From Laguncularia racemosa (Eukaryota; Streptophyta; Magnoliopsida; Myrtales; Combretaceae), in NCBI GenBank assembly GCA_037954665.1, contig JBBMOL010000071.1:3653441-3717440 (forward strand): 64,000 bases of DNA, read 5' to 3'. The notes beneath the pieces were generated by a model, which did no database searches, had not been told where the DNA came from, and was given only the letters and a program-made list of their open reading frames with translations. Positions 60,741 through 64,000 of this stretch are shown in pieces. The position numbers were made by a program, and so were the translations under genes. Position 1 is the stretch's first letter. Each line of letters begins with the position of its first letter.

Positions 60741-61201
60741 TGCTTGAATACCATTGTAGACTTTAGATTCACTTCTGACGCAGCGAGTTAGCGTAGAGAA
60801 GCACGAGAATCACTCAATGAATGAATCTCACAAACAAACAACGGTTGCACACAACCCGTTAAAGGAGAGAAGCCTATCACAAAATGTATTTCAAATATAA
60901 AATAAGACGTAACCCTAACATAACTAACAAAAGAGTTTATATACTCTCCCTTAAAATAATAAAAGAAAAGGTGAATCTACGCGTATACGGTCGAAGGCAC
61001 GGCCGTGCTTCAAACCGTGTTGGACTCTGTGAGGATTTGCTGTTTGATACCCCTGCTCGAGACACGGCCGTGCTTCAGGCCGTGTTAGACTTTGTGAAAA
61101 TTCGCTGTTTGATCCCCTTATTCGAAACACGGCCGTGCTTCAGGCCGTGCGCAGAAACCGTGCTTCAGACCGTGTGTCCGCGTCTTGTATCCCCTCCATC
61201 A
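60741..61201 (-). mobile_element. antisense Ty3/gypsy LTR with primer binding site
   Basis: Read on the minus strand, the LTR starts TGATGGAGGGGA at 61201, passes GGACACACGG and three CACGGCCGTG modules, then a TATA-like agtatataaact (about 60931-60945), cgggttgtgtgcaacc and CGCTGCGTCA, and ends in ACA at 60755. It is followed by tggtattcaagca (60753-60741), a degenerate initiator-Met tRNA primer site. The same landmarks in the same order occur in the 3' LTR at 4599-5279, so both belong to one gypsy family in opposite orientation. No gag-pol follows on the low-coordinate side; the nsLTP-like pseudogene does, so this is a truncated copy or a solo LTR with leader. Confidence 0.75.
60995..61160 (-). 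repeat. 65-bp tandem modules around CACGGCCGTG
   Basis: CACGGCCGTGCTT recurs at 60998, 61063 and 61128, an exact 65-bp spacing, with the intervening sequence (gtgttggact...gctgtttgat) repeated with few changes. Confidence 0.88.
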
Positions 61202-62900
61202 ACTTCCACCGACTGTAAAAGCTTTTTTGCTTTTTGGCCAACGCCAGTTATAATCAACATGACACTTTGACGGGTTTCGATCCATTTTTTTTTTTTTCCA
61301 TGAGTGAGAAGAAATATTGATCAATAATTATACAATCACATCAAATTTACTAAACTAAAGCATTTATATAATCTGATTGTCGATTTAAAATCTATAGGCA
61401 TTTACTCCATATATTTTCTCCACTCCGAAGATAGGTAGAATACTTATTTTATTTTTTGTTCTAAATTTCATGGTAGGGTTTAGGGAATACGAAAAAAAAG
61501 TTAGGTGGTCTTAGCATTATCCAATTGTGGCAATTCTCTTTATTAAATGTATGACATATAGAAAAACAGTTTCACATGCGAAGCCCTTTTCTTTATGTAA
61601 AAAATACTCACTAAAGGAAGTTTCTAGAGTTAAATGATCTTGTAATCAATAAAATTTTACTTTAGAGGATATTACGAGGATAGAATTTATGGATGGACCT
61701 AAAGGGCTCAAAACCCCCTTCTCCTAGTTTATTAAATTCAACTAATAAAAAGAAAAATAAATCATTAATAATTGAATTTATCTGGTGATTCAAAAGTAAA
61801 AGAAATACCACAAAACATCATTAATTCTTCATATAGAATTAGAAACTACTCGAAAATCCGAGGTCTAAAAAATGGCCGCTAATCGCTATTGATGGCGTGC
61901 TGCGACTGCTATAGTAGTTTGAGCTCGTGGGCTACTAAAGAAGGTTGTGGTGGAATTTAGATTTACACGTGTGGTGGACCATGGTAGCCAATACAGCGCC
62001 CGAGCTAGTTTTTCTATTTATTTATTTTAGTTTCAAATGACAGAGTAATTATAACCCTTACAAATAATATATTAATTTAAAATTGGAGGCTTAAGAGAAT
62101 ACCATAGAAAAATTTCCAATGTTTTCTTAGTTGATTCATACTTTGAAGAAATACATACGTGGATCTAGCATATGATCCAATTCAATCTAATCTTGAATCG
62201 ATTCGATTTTGTTGGTTATCAAGTTTAAAATATATAAATTGGAATCACCTTGGGACCCCACGATTCCAAACCGGTAAGGCTTGTGAACCAGCTTAATGTT
62301 TTTTTTTTTGCCTTATATTTATTGGTTTATTATGTAAACTTGTTGAACCAGTGAGTTCACATGTAAACCGGTGGATTTGCAGGTGAACCAGCTTAGATCC
62401 ACTTAGACGAATCCTTTTTTGGATTGAATTGGCAAGTCGATTCAAATTGGATTGCTGATTCAATCTAGCCCTTTACCCATGTCTAAGTAAATCCTTAGAG
62501 TGATGGTGGATCATATTCCATTATTTTCGCAATGCTAGTTGACGAAATGCTTTATTTGAGTGTATTTTTTTTTTCATTCCTTATGAACCTAGTTTGATTT
62601 TGGACTCAATGACGCAAAATTACCTAATTGAATCGACATTTAATTCCTTTGGCTTTTTTTTTTGGTCTACTCTCTCTCAGCTGGTGAAGACCCTATCTAT
62701 CATACTCTAAACAATCCACCCCTCAGACATTTGATTTACCAGGATGCCTAACCGAATGCAGTATAAGCACTAGGGAGCAGTAATCTCAACAGGAATTCTT
62801 TTTCCATGATGTCTTTGTGTTTGCAAATTGTCATTTTCAATGTGGATAAGAAATTGATACTTCCACTAAATTTTTTGACCAACTTTTAATGCCTATCGAT
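61202..62900. other. region between antisense LTR and second nsLTP-like gene
   Basis: AT-rich with several T runs. No gene was recognised. A few phrases around 62230-62470 (ttgaaccagtgagttcacatgtaaaccggtgg and similar) are repetitive and may be old element debris. Confidence 0.5.
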
Positions 62901-62911
62901 TGCAAATTTCA

Positions 62912-62919
62912 CTATAAAA
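62912..62919 (+). promoter_or_regulatory. TATA box of the second nsLTP-like gene
   Basis: The string ctataaaa lies 73 bases before the ATG at 62992, a normal plant distance. The equivalent place in the first copy reads ctacaaat. Confidence 0.65.
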
Positions 62920-62991
62920 CCAGCCTAAACCTTGACCCATTCCATTACAGCAACATCGAATTCAGATCAAAAGACACTGTAAAAACCGAAG

Positions 62992-63536
62992 ATGGCGAGC
63001 AAATTGAGGAAGGATGTATGGTTTGTGGGGCTTTTGGTCATGGCCATGGCCAATATTATGGTCACGGAGTCGCTAACTTGCGAGGACGCCATATCGGCTA
63101 TGATCCCGTGCGGGTCGTTTTTGCTGGCGTCTACACCACCACCACCTAGCGTTGGCTGCTGCACGGGCGCACAGGTCCTAGAGAAGAAGGCTATAGCTAG
63201 ACAGGACCGTATAACCCTTTGTGAATGCTATGAAAAACTTGTACCATCTCTTCATGTTGATCCTAAAAGAGTGCAGGCTCTTCCTGGTTATTTGCAAGCT
63301 TAAAATCGTCATGCCAACTGACCCTCACTACGATTGCTCAAGGTACTTCTGTTTCTCATCTTTAATTATTATAGCACGCATGCGTACACTCACATATATA
63401 AATGTTAAGATATATATATTGGGAAATTTGAAATGTATTATTTCTAGTGGGTAATTTATTGAGGACTTCATTAGTTAATTATATACTTTACTTAATTTAT
63501 AACTTGTTTTCTTCAATAATTTGCAGGATTCCATAA
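62992..63536 (+). CDS. nsLTP-like protein (8-Cys), second copy, 1-bp frameshift near C terminus
   Basis: Non-specific lipid transfer proteins are small secreted proteins that bind fatty acids and lipids at the cell wall or cuticle and in defence. ATG 62992 opens a signal peptide (VWFVGLLVMAMANIMVTESL). The Cys pattern follows: TCEDA, IPCGSF, GCCTGA and LCECYEKL, with PSLHVDPKRVQALPG before the seventh Cys. As written the frame stops at 63303 after 103 residues, before Cys 7 and 8. The missing end lies in the next frame (ICKLKIVMPTDPHYDCSR, 63288-63342) and splices from CAAG|gtactt to ttgcag|GATTCC, ending TAA at 63534. One extra T around 63284-63288 explains the break. Either this is a recent loss-of-function change or an assembly error; the intact promoter, splice sites and remaining Cys favour a very recent event. 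Confidence 0.78.
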
Positions 63537-64000
63537 ATGTTGGGAAGATCTCTGAAATGTGGTGAAAGAGTGAAGTTAGGCCACAAGGAGCAATAAATAA
63601 AATGTGTGAAGGAAATATTTCGTAAAGCACTTTGCTTGCCACTTTGTAAAAATGATGTCATAAATGATTATTATGATATAATATTTCTTCTGCTTTTAAA
63701 TTTTCCATTTTGACATGTATATTCTTTTTATATTAATCTCCCCGCATCAAGCTCATTGAATCGTGAAGAAATTGTACCTGAATACCGCGTAGGCGAGACC
63801 TATATTTGCTAGAGACAGTGTAGTCTTATGGCAACGAATTTTGTGTGGTATTTGTAATATATTACTCCACTAATATGTTATGCCAGACCGTAATTTAAAT
63901 ATTAGAATTTTCGAAAATGAGGATAACAATGCTATAAACTTCAAGGAGAGTTTGGAGCTTCAATCGAAAAATAAGAAGTTGTTTCAATAAATACCGTTAG
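63537..64000. other. 3' flank of the second nsLTP-like gene
   Basis: Contains the probable 3' untranslated region (aataaataaaatg at about 63591) and AT-rich sequence. Nothing else recognised. Confidence 0.5.

Overview
This looks like about 64 kb of nuclear DNA from a flowering plant, most likely a eudicot. It is strongly AT-rich, the genes have GT-AG introns, and the gene families are plant-typical: SABATH methyltransferases, RTM2-like HSP20-domain membrane proteins, a leucine-rich-repeat receptor pseudokinase and non-specific lipid transfer proteins. More than a third is LTR retrotransposon or CACTA transposon debris. I could not name the species. No rRNA, tRNA gene, CRISPR array or bacterial-type operon was seen. 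All exon boundaries were placed by eye from splice signals, reading frame and family motifs.

Layout. 1-5279: a Ty3/gypsy element cut by the window edge, with a nearly open gag-pol frame and a 3' LTR full of the palindrome CACGGCCGTG. About 5900-14170: a decayed CACTA (En/Spm-like) transposon carrying TNP2 and second-protein remnants and a palindromic subterminal repeat zone; its TNP2 gene is split by an internally deleted second gypsy element (about 6090-8280). 14975-18681 (+) and 20627-25090 (-): two four-exon SABATH methyltransferase genes, tail to tail. The first has an apparent 2-bp insertion at its N terminus and a 108-bp tandem duplication that copies a splice donor.

25866-39759: a large tandem duplication. 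Each unit carries one two-exon RTM2-like gene (29153-30836 and 38179-39735); the second unit also contains an old Ty1/copia element (32843-37832). About 39760-47456: a long gene-poor stretch. 47457-48655: a 597-bp-period tandem duplication upstream of a seven-exon LRR receptor pseudokinase gene (49989-53887) with two possible SINE insertions in its introns. 54751-59421: a younger-looking Ty1/copia element with well-matched LTRs. 60235-63536: two related nsLTP-like genes, both frameshifted, with an antisense gypsy LTR between them that resembles the LTR of the element at the window start.

Functionally, several genes belong to families linked to defence or signalling: methylation of small acids, RTM2-like membrane proteins, receptor pseudokinase and lipid transfer. 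They are not an obvious pathway cluster. The pattern is local tandem or inverted duplication of single families, followed by decay of one or both copies and repeated transposon insertion. I did not find a convincing new multi-gene system. The most unusual items are the duplicated splice donor in the first methyltransferase, the repeated 65-bp palindrome module shared by two LTRs, the duplicated RTM2-like locus with an internal repeated DPWREM segment, and the hairpin at the 5' edge of the second copia element.
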